64,000 bases of DNA, taken from NCBI RefSeq assembly GCF_047675955.1, contig NW_027327442.1, positions 372,001-436,000 on the forward strand, given 5' to 3'. A program made the translations under genes and the position numbers. The DNA is from Chlorocebus sabaeus. Taxonomy: Eukaryota; Chordata; Mammalia; Primates; Cercopithecidae. Shown piece after piece: positions 23,305-35,900 of the stretch. Every line of letters starts with the position of its first letter. Positions within the stretch are counted from its first letter, which is position 1. The notes below the pieces were generated by a model that saw only the letters and a program-made list of their open reading frames with translations, did no database searches and had not been told where the DNA came from.

Positions 23305-26300
23305 AGAACACGCGGCAGTTTCTCAGAAAGCTTCTTTCCAGTTTTGAACGGAAGGTATTTCCTTTTTCACAATAGCCCTCTATGGGCTTCCAAATATCAC
23401 TTTGCCAATTCCACAAGAACAGCATTAGCGAAAGGCTTACTGAAGGGAAAGATGTAACTCGGTAAGATGAATTAAGAGAACACAGAGCAGTTTCTCAGAA
23501 AGCTTCTTTTCAGTTTTAAAGGGAAGATATTTCCTTTTAAACCATAGATCTCTATGGGCTTCCAAATATCCCTTTGCCAATTCCACAAGAACAGCCTTAG
23601 CGAATGGCTTCTTGAAGGGAGAGATGTCACTCTGTGAGATGAATTAGCAGAACATAGAGCAGTTTCTCAGAAAGCTTCTTTCCAGTTTTGAACAGAAGAT
23701 ATTTCCTTTTTCACCATAGCCCTCTATGGGCTTCCAAATATCACTTTGCCAATTCCACAAGAACAGCCTTCGCGAAAGGCTTCTTGAAGGGTGAGATGTA
23801 ACTCTGTGAGATGAATTAACGGAACACAGAGCAGTTTCTCAGAAAGCTTCTTTCCACTTTTGAATGGAAGATATTTCCTTTTTCACCATAGCCCTCTATA
23901 GGCTTCCAAATATCACTTTGCCAATTCCACAAGAACAGCCTTAGCGAAAGGCTTCTTGAAGAGAAAGATGTAACTCTGTGAGATGAATTAACAGAACACA
24001 GAGCAGATTTTCAGAAAACTTCTTTCCAGATTTGAACGGAAGATATTTCCTTTTTCACCATAGCCCTCTATGGGCTTCCAAATATCCCTTTGCCAATTAC
24101 ACAAGAACAGCCTTCGAGAAAGGCTTCTTGAAGGGAAAGATGTAACTCTGTGAGATGAATTAACAGAACACAGAGCAGTTTTTCAGAAAGCTTCTTTCCA
24201 GTTTTGAACGGAGGATATTTCCTTTTTCATCATCGCCCTCTATGGACTTCCAAATATCCCTTTGCCAATTACACAAGAAGAGCCTTAGCGAAAGGCTTCT
24301 TGAAGGGAGAGATGTAACTCTGTGAGATGAATTAACAGAACACAGAGCAGTTTCTCAGAAAGCTTCTTTCCAGTTTTGAACGGAAGATATTTCCTTTTTC
24401 ACCGTAGCCCTCTATGGGCTTCCAAATATCACTTTGCCAATTCCACAAGAACAGCCTTAGCGAAAGGCTTCTTGAAGGGAAAGATGTAACTCTGTGAGAT
24501 GAATTAACAGAACACAGAGCAGTTTCTCAGAAAGCTTCTTTCCAGATTTGAACGCAAGATATTTCCTTATTCACCATAGCCCTCTATGGGCTTCCAAATA
24601 TCACTTTGCCAATTCCACAAGAACAGCCTTAGCGAAAGGCTTTTTGAAGGAAAAGATGTAATTTTGTGAGATAAATTTACAGAACACAGAGCAGTTTCTC
24701 AGAAAGCTTCTTTCCAGTTATGAACGGAAGATGTTTCCTTTTTCACCATAGCCCTCTATGGGCTTCCAAATATCACTTTGCCAATTCCACAAGAACAGCC
24801 TTATCGAAAGGCTTCCTGAAGGGAAAGATGTAACTCTGTGAGATGAATTAACAGAACACAAAACAGTTTCTCAGAAAGCTTCTTTCCAGTTTTGAACGGA
24901 AGATATTTCCTTTTTCAGCATAGCCCTCTATGGGCTTCCCAATATCACTTTGCCAATTCCACAAGAACAGCCTTAGCGAAAAACTTCTAGAAGGGAGAGA
25001 TGTAACCCTGTGAGATGAATTAACAGAACACAGAGCAGTTTCTCAGAAAGATTCTTTCCGGTTTTGAACGGAAGATATTTCCTCTTTCACCATAGCCCTC
25101 TATGGGCTTCCAAATATCACTTTGCCAATTCCACAAGAACAGCCTTAGCGAAATGCTTCTTGAAGGGAAAGATATAACACTGTGAGATGAATTAACAGAA
25201 CACAGAGCAGTTTCTCAGAATGCTTCTTTGCAGTTTTGAACGGAAGATATTTCCATTTTCACCCTAGCCCTCTATGGGCTCCCACATATTCCTTTGCCAA
25301 TTGCCCAAGAACAGCCTTAGCGAAAGGCTTCTTGAAGGGAAAGATGTAACTCTGTGAGGTGAATTAACAGATCACAGAGCAGTTTCTCAGAAAGCTTCTT
25401 CCCAGTTTTGAACGGAAGACACTTCCTTTTTCACCATAACCCTCTATGGGTTTCCAAATATCACTTTGCCAATTCCACAAGAACAGCCTTAGCAAAAGGC
25501 TTCTTGAAGGGAAAGATGTAACTCTGTGAGATGAATTAACAGAACACGCGGCAGTTTCTCAGAAAGCTTCTTTCCAGTTTTGAACGGAAGGTATTTCCTT
25601 TTTCACAATAGCCCTCTATGGGCTTCCAAATATCACTTTGCCAATTCCACAAGAACAGCATTAGCGAAAGGCTTACTGAAGGGAAAGATGTAACTCGGTA
25701 AGATGAATTAAGAGAACACAGAGCAGTTTCTCAGAAAGCTTCTTTTCAGTTTTAAAGGGAAGATATTTCCTTTTAAACCATAGATCTCTATGGGCTTCCA
25801 AATATCCCTTTGCCAATTCCACAAGAACAGCCTTAGCGAATGGCTTCTTGAAGGGAGAGATGTCACTCTGTGAGATGAATTAGCAGAACATAGAGCAGTT
25901 TCTCAGAAAGCTTCTTTCCAGTTTTGAACAGAAGATATTTCCTTTTTCACCATAGCCCTCTATGGGCTTCCAAATATCACTTTGCCAATTCCACAAGAAC
26001 AGCCTTCGCGAAAGGCTTCTTGAAGGGTGAGATGTAACTCTGTGAGATGAATTAACGGAACACAGAGCAGTTTCTCAGAAAGCTTCTTTCCACTTTTGAA
26101 TGGAAGATATTTCCTTTTTCACCATAGCCCTCTATAGGCTTCCAAATATCACTTTGCCAATTCCACAAGAACAGCCTTAGCGAAAGGCTTCTTGAAGAGA
26201 AAGATGTAACTCTGTGAGATGAATTAACAGAACACAGAGCAGATTTTCAGAAAACTTCTTTCCAGATTTGAACGGAAGATATTTCCTTTTTCACCATAGC

Positions 26301-27034
26301 CCTCTATGGGCTTCCAAATATCCCTTTGCCAATTACACAAGAACAGCCTTCGAGAAAGGCTTCTTGAAGGGAAAGATGTAACTCTGTGAGATGAATTAAC
26401 AGAACACAGAGCAGTTTTTCAGAAAGCTTCTTTCCAGTTTTGAACGGAGGATATTTCCTTTTTCATCATCGCCCTCTATGGACTTCCAAATATCCCTTTG
26501 CCAATTACACAAGAAGAGCCTTAGCGAAAGGCTTCTTGAAGGGAGAGATGTAACTCTGTGAGATGAATTAACAGAACACAGAGCAGTTTCTCAGAAAGCT
26601 TCTTTCCAGTTTTGAACGGAAGATATTTCCTTTTTCACCGTAGCCCTCTATGGGCTTCCAAATATCACTTTGCCAATTCCACAAGAACAGCCTTAGCGAA
26701 AGGCTTCTTGAAGGGAAAGATGTAACTCTGTGAGATGAATTAACAGAACACAGAGCAGTTTCTCAGAAAGCTTCTTTCCAGATTTGAACGCAAGATATTT
26801 CCTTATTCACCATAGCCCTCTATGGGCTTCCAAATATCACTTTGCCAATTCCACAAGAACAGCCTTAGCGAAAGGCTTTTTGAAGGAAAAGATGTAATTT
26901 TGTGAGATAAATTTACAGAACACAGAGCAGTTTCTCAGAAAGCTTCTTTCCAGTTATGAACGGAAGATGTTTCCTTTTTCACCATAGCCCTCTATGGGCT
27001 TCCAAATATCACTTTGCCAATTCCACAAGAACAG
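22563..27034 (-). repeat. Tandem duplication of a 13-monomer segment (2 x 2,236 bp)
   Basis: 22,563-24,798 and 24,799-27,034 look almost identical at offset 2,236 bp. Both carry private variants not seen in the other 17-mer units: gtaattttgtgagataaatt (24661 and 26897 for attttg), cgaaaaacttctagaaggg, ttccggttttg, and ctcccacatattcc. The duplication overlaps the unit entries because it is out of phase with them: it begins and ends in the middle of the 17-mer order. Confidence 0.88.
23305..25540 (-). repeat. 13-monomer variant of the 17-mer unit (2,236 bp)
   Basis: The next agaacacgcg marker is at 25541, 2,236 bp (13 x 172) away rather than 2,924. Unit position about 1,495 (near 24,799) jumps to unit position 2,183, removing exactly four monomers (688 bp), including the gaagctaaag and gaacggaggat monomers. 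The jump lies between about 24,740 and 24,799, within the monomer that ends ccttatcgaaagg. Confidence 0.88.
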
Positions 27035-27880
27035 CCTTAGCGAAAGGCTTCTTGAAGCTAAAGATGTAACTCTGTGAGATGAATTAACAGAACACAGAGC
27101 AGTTTCTCAGAAAGCTTCTTTCCACTTTTGAACGGAAGATATTTCCTTTTTCACCATAGCCCTCTATGGGCTTCCAAATATCACTTTGCCAATTCCACAA
27201 GAAAAGCCTTAGCGAAAGGCTTCTTGAAGGGAAAGATGTAATTCTGTGAGATGAATTAACAGAACAGAGAGCAGTTTCTCAGAAAGCTTCTTTCCAGTTT
27301 TGAACGGAGGATATTTCCTTTTTCACAATAGCCCTCTATGGGCTTCCTCATATCCCTTTACCAATTCCACAAGAACAGCCTTAGTGAAAGTCTTCTTGAA
27401 GGGAAACATGTAACTCTGTGAGGTGAATTAACAGAACACAGAGCAGTTTCTCAGAAAGCTTCTTTCCAGTTTTGAACGGAATATATTTCCTTTTTCACCA
27501 TAGCCCTCTAAGGTCTTCCGAATATCCCTTTGCCAATTCCACAAGAACAGCCTTAGCGAAAGGATTCTTGAAGGGAAAGTTGTAACTCTGTGAGATGAAT
27601 TAACAGAACACAGAGCAGTTTCTCAGAAAGCTTCTTTGCAGTTTTGAACGGAAGATATTTCCTTTTTCACCATAGCCCTTTATGGGCTTCCAAATATCAC
27701 TTTGCCAATTCCACAAGAACAGCCTTAACGAAAGGCTTCCTGAAGGGAAAGATGTAACTCTGTGAGATGAATTAACAGAACACAAAACAGTTTCTCAGAA
27801 AGCTTCTTTCCAGTTTTGAACGGAAGATATTTCCTTTTTCACCATAGCCCTCTATGGGCTTCCCAATATCACTTTGCCAA
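25541..27880 (-). repeat. 17-monomer higher-order repeat, partial last unit (about 13.5 monomers)
   Basis: It starts at the agaacacgcg marker and includes the four monomers missing from the previous unit: gaagctaaag near 27,055, and the minus-strand open frame at 27600, which is unit position 2,060 as at 22440. The 27,001-27,850 stretch matches 21,841-22,690 at exactly 5,160 bp (30 x 172). The unit order breaks at about 27,880, where a gaagctaaag monomer replaces the cgaaaaacttctag one. No 17-mer order is recognisable after this point. Confidence 0.85.
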
Positions 27881-28310
27881 TTCCACAAGAACAGCCTTAG
27901 CGAAAGGCTTCTTGAAGCTAAAGATGTAACTCTGTGAGATGAATTAACAGAACACAGAGCAGTTTCTCAGAAAGCTTCTTTCCAGTTTTGAACGGAAGAT
28001 ATTTCCTTTTTCACCATAGCCCTCTATGGGCTTCCACATATCCCTTTACCGATTCCACAGGAACTACCTTAGCGAATGGCATCTTGAAGGGAAACATGTA
28101 ACTCTGTGAGGTGAATTAACAGAACACAGAGCAGTTTCTCATAAAGCTTCTTTCCAGTTTTGAACGGAAGATATTTCCTTTTTCACCGTAGACTTCTAAG
28201 GGCTTCCAAATATCCCTTTTCCAATTCCACAAGAACAGGCTTACCGAAAGGATTCTTGAAGGGAAAGATGTAACTCTGTGAGATGAATTAACAGAACACA
28301 GAGCAGTTTC
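27880..28310 (-). repeat. Left-to-right domain transition monomers
   Basis: Two to three monomers connect the last 17-mer unit to the 11-mer duplication. The one near 28,030-28,110 (taccgattccacaggaac, gcgaatggcatcttg) is a type otherwise found in the right domain, near 36,640, 40,080, 44,545 and 50,045 (taccgattccacaag). There is no foreign sequence and no change of orientation at the boundary. Confidence 0.7.
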
Positions 28311-31300
28311 TCAGAAAGCTTCTTTGCAGTTTTGAACGGAAGATATTTCCTTTTTCACCATAGCCCTCTATGGGCTTCCAAATATCACTTTGCCAATTCC
28401 ACAAGAAAAGCCTTAGCGAAAGGCTTCCTGAAGGGAAAGATGTAACTCTGTGAGATCAATTAACAAAACACAGAACAGTTTCTCAGAAACCTTCTTTCCA
28501 GTTTTGAACGGAAGATATTTCCTTTTTCAACATAGCCCTCTATGGGCTTCCAAATATCCCTTTGCCAATTCACAAGAATAGCCTTAGCGAAAGACTTCTT
28601 GAAGGGAAAGATGTAACTCTGTGAGATGAATTAACAGAACACAGAGCAGTTTCTCAGAAAGCTTCTTTCCAGTTTTGAACGGAAGATATTTACTTTTTCA
28701 CCATAGCCCTCTATGGGCTTCCAAATATCACTTTGCCAATTCCACAAGAACAGCCTTAGCGAAAGGCTTCTTGAAGGGAGAGATGTAACTCTGTGAGATG
28801 AATTAACAGAACACAGAGCTGTTTCTCAGAAAGCTTCTTTCCTCTTTTGAACGGAAGATATTTCCTTTTTCACCATAGCCCTCTATGGGCTTCCAAATAT
28901 CACTTTGCCAATTCCACAAGAACAGCCTTAGCGAAAGGCTTCTTGAAGGGAAAGATGTAACCCTGTGAGGTGAATTAACAGAACACAGAGCAGTGTCTCA
29001 GAAAGATTCTTTCCTGTTTTGAACGGAAGATACTTCCTTTTTCACCATAGCCCTCTATGGGCTTCCAAATATCACTTTTGCAATTCCACAAGAAAAGCCT
29101 TAGCCAAAGGCTTCTTGAAGGGAAAGACGTAACTCTGTGAGATGAATTAACAGAACACAGAGCAGTTTTTCTGAAAGCTTCTTTGCAGTTTTGAACGGAA
29201 GGTATTTCCTTTTTCACCATAGCCCTCTATGGGCTTCCAAATATCAGTTTGCCAATTCCACAAGAACAGCCTTAGCGGAAGGCATCTTGAAGGGAAAGAT
29301 GTAATTCTGTGTGATAAATTAACAGAACACAGAGCAGTTTCTCAGAAAGCTTCTTTCCAGGTTTGAACGGAAGATATTTCCTTTTTCACCATCGCCCTCT
29401 ATGGGCTTCCAAATATCCCTTTGCCAATTCCACAAGAACAGCCTTAGCGAAAGGCTTCTTGAAGGGAAACATGTAACTCTGTGAGATGAATTAACAGAAC
29501 ACAGAGCAGTTTCTCGGAAAGCTTCTTTCCAGTTTTGATCTGATGATATTTCCTTTTTCACCGTAGCCCTCTATGGGCTTAAAATTATCCCTTTGCCAAT
29601 CACACAACAACAGCTTTAGCGAAAGGCTTCTTGAAGGGAAAGATGTATCACTGTGAGATGAATTAACAGAACACGGGGCAGTTTCTCAGAAAGCTTCTTT
29701 CCAGTTTTGAACGGAAGGTATTTCCTTTTTCACAATAGCCCCCTATGGGCTTCCAAATATCACTTTGCCAATTCCACAATAACAGCCTAAGCGAAAGGAT
29801 TCTTGAAGGGAAAGATGTAACTCGGTAAGATGAATTAACAGAACACAGAGTAGTTTCCCAGAAAGCTTCCTTCCAGTTTTTAACGGAAGATATTTCCTTT
29901 TACACCATATCCCTCTATGGGCTTCAAAAGTTTCCTTGCCAATTCCACAAGAACAGCCTTAGCGAAAGGCTTCTTGAAGGGAAAGATGTAACTCTGTGAG
30001 GTGAATTAACAGAACACAGAGCAGTTTCTCAGAAAGCTTCTTTCCACTTTTTAACGGAAGATATTTCCTTTTTCACCACAGCCCTCTATGGGCTTCCAAA
30101 TATCCCATTGCCAATTACACAAGAACAGCCTTAACGAAAGGCTTCTTGAGGGGAAAGATGTAACTCTGTGAGGTGAATTAACCGAACACGGAGCAGTTTC
30201 TCAGAAAGCTTCTTTGCAGTTTTGAACGGAAGATATTTCCTTTTTCACCATAGCCCTCTATGGGCTTCCAAATATCACTTTGCCAATTCCACAAGAAAAG
30301 CCTTAGCGAAAGGCTTCCTGAAGGGAAAGATGTAACTCTGTGAGATCAATTAACAAAACACAGAACAGTTTCTCAGAAACCTTCTTTCCAGTTTTGAACG
30401 GAAGATATTTCCTTTTTCAACATAGCCCTCTATGGGCTTCCAAATATCCCTTTGCCAATTCACAAGAATAGCCTTAGCGAAAGACTTCTTGAAGGGAAAG
30501 ATGTAACTCTGTGAGATGAATTAACAGAACACAGAGCAGTTTCTCAGAAAGCTTCTTTCCAGTTTTGAACGGAAGATATTTACTTTTTCACCATAGCCCT
30601 CTATGGGCTTCCAAATATCACTTTGCCAATTCCACAAGAACAGCCTTAGCGAAAGGCTTCTTGAAGGGAGAGATGTAACTCTGTGAGATGAATTAACAGA
30701 ACACAGAGCTGTTTCTCAGAAAGCTTCTTTCCTCTTTTGAACGGAAGATATTTCCTTTTTCACCATAGCCCTCTATGGGCTTCCAAATATCACTTTGCCA
30801 ATTCCACAAGAACAGCCTTAGCGAAAGGCTTCTTGAAGGGAAAGATGTAACCCTGTGAGGTGAATTAACAGAACACAGAGCAGTGTCTCAGAAAGATTCT
30901 TTCCTGTTTTGAACGGAAGATACTTCCTTTTTCACCATAGCCCTCTATGGGCTTCCAAATATCACTTTTGCAATTCCACAAGAAAAGCCTTAGCCAAAGG
31001 CTTCTTGAAGGGAAAGACGTAACTCTGTGAGATGAATTAACAGAACACAGAGCAGTTTTTCTGAAAGCTTCTTTGCAGTTTTGAACGGAAGGTATTTCCT
31101 TTTTCACCATAGCCCTCTATGGGCTTCCAAATATCAGTTTGCCAATTCCACAAGAACAGCCTTAGCGGAAGGCATCTTGAAGGGAAAGATGTAATTCTGT
31201 GTGATAAATTAACAGAACACAGAGCAGTTTCTCAGAAAGCTTCTTTCCAGGTTTGAACGGAAGATATTTCCTTTTTCACCATCGCCCTCTATGGGCTTCC

Positions 31301-32090
31301 AAATATCCCTTTGCCAATTCCACAAGAACAGCCTTAGCGAAAGGCTTCTTGAAGGGAAACATGTAACTCTGTGAGATGAATTAACAGAACACAGAGCAGT
31401 TTCTCGGAAAGCTTCTTTCCAGTTTTGATCTGATGATATTTCCTTTTTCACCGTAGCCCTCTATGGGCTTAAAATTATCCCTTTGCCAATCACACAACAA
31501 CAGCTTTAGCGAAAGGCTTCTTGAAGGGAAAGATGTATCACTGTGAGATGAATTAACAGAACACGGGGCAGTTTCTCAGAAAGCTTCTTTCCAGTTTTGA
31601 ACGGAAGGTATTTCCTTTTTCACAATAGCCCCCTATGGGCTTCCAAATATCACTTTGCCAATTCCACAATAACAGCCTAAGCGAAAGGATTCTTGAAGGG
31701 AAAGATGTAACTCGGTAAGATGAATTAACAGAACACAGAGTAGTTTCCCAGAAAGCTTCCTTCCAGTTTTTAACGGAAGATATTTCCTTTTACACCATAT
31801 CCCTCTATGGGCTTCAAAAGTTTCCTTGCCAATTCCACAAGAACAGCCTTAGCGAAAGGCTTCTTGAAGGGAAAGATGTAACTCTGTGAGGTGAATTAAC
31901 AGAACACAGAGCAGTTTCTCAGAAAGCTTCTTTCCACTTTTTAACGGAAGATATTTCCTTTTTCACCACAGCCCTCTATGGGCTTCCAAATATCCCATTG
32001 CCAATTACACAAGAACAGCCTTAACGAAAGGCTTCTTGAGGGGAAAGATGTAACTCTGTGAGGTGAATTAACCGAACACGGAGCAGTTCC
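28311..32090 (-). repeat. Tandem duplication of an 11-monomer segment (2 x 1,890 bp)
   Basis: 28,311-30,200 and 30,201-32,090 appear essentially identical line by line. Markers at exactly 1,890 bp spacing are gagatcaattaacaaaac (28452 and 30342), ttttgatctgatgat (near 29,533 and 31,423), accgaacacgg (30181 and 32071), and the 81- and 80-codon minus-strand open frames at 28975/30865 and 29319/31209. The unit is two bases short of 11 x 172. The copies part at about 32,088 (gttcctcag against gtttctcag). Confidence 0.92.
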
Positions 32091-35000
32091 TCAGAAAGCT
32101 TCTTTTCAGTTTTGAACGGAAGATACTTCCTTTTTCACCATAGACCTCTATGGGCTTCCAAATATCACTTTGCCAATTCCACAAGAACAGCCTTAGCCAA
32201 AGGCTTCTTGAAGGGAAAGATGTAACTCTGTGAGATGAATTAACAGAACACAGAGCAGTTTCTCAGAAAGCTTCTTTCCAGTTTTGAACGGAAGATATTT
32301 CCTTTTTCACCATAGCCCTGTATGGGCTTCCACATATCCCTTTACCAATTCCACAAGAACAGCCTTAGCGAAAGGCTTCTTGAAGGGAAAGATGTAACTC
32401 TGTGATTTGAATTAACAGAACACAGAGCAGTTTCTCAGAAAGCTTCTTTCCCGTTTTGAACGGAAGATATTTCCGTTTTCACCATAGCCCTCTATGGGCT
32501 TCCAAATATCCCTTTGCCAATTCCACAAGAACAGCCTTAGCGAAAGGCTTCTTGAAGGGAAAGATGTAACTCTGTGAGATGAATTAACAGAACATAGAGC
32601 AGTTTCTCAGAAACCTTCTTTGCAGCTTTGAAGGGAAGATATTTCCTTTTTCACCGTGACCCTCTTTGGCTTCCAAATATCACTTCGCCAATTCCACAAG
32701 AACAGCCTTAGCGAAAGGCTTACTGAAGGGAAAGATGTAACTCTGTGAGATGAATTAACAGAACACAGAGCAGTTTTTCAGAAAGCTTCTTTCCAGTTTT
32801 GAACGGAAGATATTTCCTTTTTCACCATAGACCTCTATGGGCTTGCAAATATCCCTTTGCCAATTCAACAAGAACAGCCTTAGCGAAAGGCTTCTTGAAG
32901 GGAGAGATGTCACTCTGTGAGATGAATTAACAGAACACAGAGCAGTTTCTCAGAAAGCTTCTTTCCACTTTTGAACGGAAGATATTTCCTTTTTCACCAT
33001 AGCCCTCTATGGGCTTCCAAATATCCCTTTGCCAATTCCACAAGAACAGCCTTAGCGAAAGGCTTCTTGAAGGGACAGATGTAACTCTGTGAGATGAATT
33101 AACAGAACACAGAGCAGTTTCTCAGAAAGCTTCTTTGCAGTTTTGAACGGAAGATATTTCCTTTTTCACCATATCCCTCTATGGGCTTCCAAATATCACT
33201 TTGTCAATTCCACAAGAACAGCCTTAGTGAAAGGCTTCCTGAAGGGAAAGATGTACCTCTGTGAGATGAATTAACAGAACACAGAGCAGTTTCTCATAAA
33301 GCATCTTTCCAGTTTTGAATGGAAGATGTTTCCTTTTTCACCATAGCCCTCTATGGGCTTCCAAATATCCCTTTGCCAATTCACAAGAACAGCCTTAGCG
33401 AAAGAGTTCTTGAAGGGAAAGATGTAACTCTGTGAAGTGAATTAACAGAACACAGAGCAGTTTCTCAGAAAGCTTCTTTCCAGTTTTGAACGGAAGATAT
33501 TTCCTTTTTCCCCATAGCCCTCTATGGGCTTCCACATATTCCTTTGCCAATTGCACAAGAACAGCCTTAGCGAAAGGCTTCTTGAAGGCAAAGATGTAAC
33601 TCTGTGAGATGAATTAACAGAGCACAGAGCAGTTTTTCAGAAAGCTTCTTTCCACTTTTGAACGGAAGGTATTTCCTTTTTCACCATAGCCCTCTATGGG
33701 TTTCCAAATATCACTTTGACAATTCCACAAGAACAGCTTTAGCGAAAGGCTTCCTGAAGGGAAAGATGTAACTCTGTGAGATGAATTAACAGAACACAGA
33801 GCAGTTTGTCAGAAAGATTCTTTCCAGTTTTGAACGGAAGGTATTTCCTTTTTCACAATAGCCCTCTGTGGGCTTCCAAATATCGCTTTGCCAATTCCAC
33901 AAGAACAGCCTTAACGAAAGGCTTCTTGAAAGAAAAGATGTAACTCGGTAAGATGAATTAACAGAACACAGAGTAGTTTCCCAGAAAGCTTCTTTCCAGT
34001 TTAGAACGGACGATATTTCCTTTTACACTATAGCCCTCCAAGGGCTTCCTAATATCCGTTTGCCAATTCCACAAGAACAGCCTTAGGGAAAGGCTTCTTG
34101 AAAGGAAATATGTAACTCTGTGAGATGAATTAACAGAACACAGAGCAGTTTCTCAGAGAGCTTCTTTGCAGCTTTGAAGGGAAGATATTTCCTTTTTCAA
34201 CATAGCCCTCTATGGGCTTCCAAATATCCCTTTGACAATTCCACAAGAACAGCCTTAGCGAAAGGCTTCCTGAAGGGAAAGATGTAACTCTGTGAGATGA
34301 ATTAACAGAACACAGAGCAGTTTCTCAGAAAGCTTCTTTCCAGTTTTGAACGGAAGATATTTCCTTTTTCACCATAGCCCTCTATGGGCTTCCCAATATC
34401 ACATTGCCAATTCCACAAGAACAGCCTTAGCGAAAAGCTTCTTGAAGGGAAAGATGTAACTCTGTCGGATGAATTAACAGAACACAGAGCAGTTTCTCAT
34501 AAAGCTTCTTTCCAGTTTTGAACGGAAGATATTTCCTCTTTCACCATAGCCCTCTAAGGGCTTCCAAATATCACTTTGCCAATTCCACAAGAACAGCCTT
34601 AGAGAAAGGCTTCTTGAAGGGAAAGATGTAACTCTGTGAGATGAATTAACAGAACACAGAGCAGTTTCTCAGAAACATTCTTTCCAATTTTGAACGGAAG
34701 TATTTCCTTTTTCATCATAGCCCTCTATGGGCTTCCAAATATCACTTTGCCAATTCCACAAGAACAGCCTTAGCGAAAGGCTTCTTGAAGGGAGAGATGT
34801 AACCCTGTGAGATGAATTAACAGAACACAGAGCAGTTTCTCAGAAAGCTTCTTTCAACTTTTGAACGGAAGATATTTCCTTTTTCACCATAGCCCTCTAT
34901 GGGCTTCCAAATATCACTTTGCCAATTCCACAAGAACAGCCTTCGCGAAAATCTTCTTGAAGGGAATGACGTAATTCTGTGAGATGAATTAACAGAACAC

Positions 35001-35900
35001 AGAGCAGTTTCTCAGAAAGCTTCTTTCCACTTTTGAACGGAAGATATTTCCTTTTTCACCATAGCCCTCTATGGGCTTCCAAATATCTCTTTGACAATTC
35101 CACAAGAACATCCTTAGCGAAAGGGTTCTTGAAGGGAAAGATATAACTCTGTGAGATGAATTAACAGAACACAGAGCAGTTTCTCAGAAAGCTTCTTTGC
35201 AGTTTTGAACGGAAGATATTTCCTTTTTCACCCTAGCCCTCTATGGGCTTCCACATATTCCTTTGCCAATTGCACAAGAACAGCCTTAGCGAAAGGCTTC
35301 TTGAAGGGAAAGATGTAACTCTGTGAGGTGAATTAACAGACCACAGAGCAGTTTCTCAGAAAGCTTCTTCCCAGTTTTGAACGGAAGACACTTCCTTTTT
35401 CACCATAACCCTCTATGGGCTTCCAAATATCACTTTGCCAATTCCACAAGAACAGCCTGAGCGAAAGGGTTCTTGAAGGGAAAGATGTAACCCTGTGAGG
35501 TGAATTAACAGAACACAGAGCAGTTTCTCAGAAAGATTCTTTCCAGTTTTGAACGGAAGATACTTCCTTTTTCACCATAGCCCTCTATGGGCTTCCAAAT
35601 ATCACTTTGCCAATTCCACAAGAACAGCCTTAGCAAAAGGCTACTTGAAGGGAAAGATGTAACTCTGTGAGATGAATTAACAGAACACAGAGCAGTTTCT
35701 CAGAAAGCTTCTTTCCAGTTTTGAACGGAAGATATTTCCTTTTTCACCATCACCCTCTATGGGCTTCCAAATATCACTTTGCCAATTCCACAAGAACAGC
35801 CTTAGCGAAAGGCTTCTTGAAGGGAAAGATGTAACTCTGTGAGATGAATTAACAGAACACGGGGCAGTTTCTCAGAAAGTTTCTTTCCAGTTTTGAACGG
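32090..35900 (-). repeat. Mosaic of about 22 alpha satellite monomers
   Basis: About 32,211-32,861 is a copy of 15,190-15,840. About 32,880-33,590 matches about 38,040-38,750 at 5,158 bp (gcatctttcc at 33301 and 38459; gatgtttcc; ttccccatagccc). About 33,730-34,040 resembles 62,770-63,085 (gtttgtcagaaagattc at 33804 and 62849). About 34,430-34,620 resembles 40,960-41,150. About 35,040-35,240 resembles 41,560-41,760 (aacatccttagcgaaaggg). No regular higher-order period is visible. Confidence 0.75.

Noticed and set aside
28311..32090. Inserted transposable element giving the 1,890-bp duplication
   Set aside because: The duplicated unit is made entirely of satellite monomers, is 11 monomers long, and has no terminal repeats or foreign sequence at its edges.
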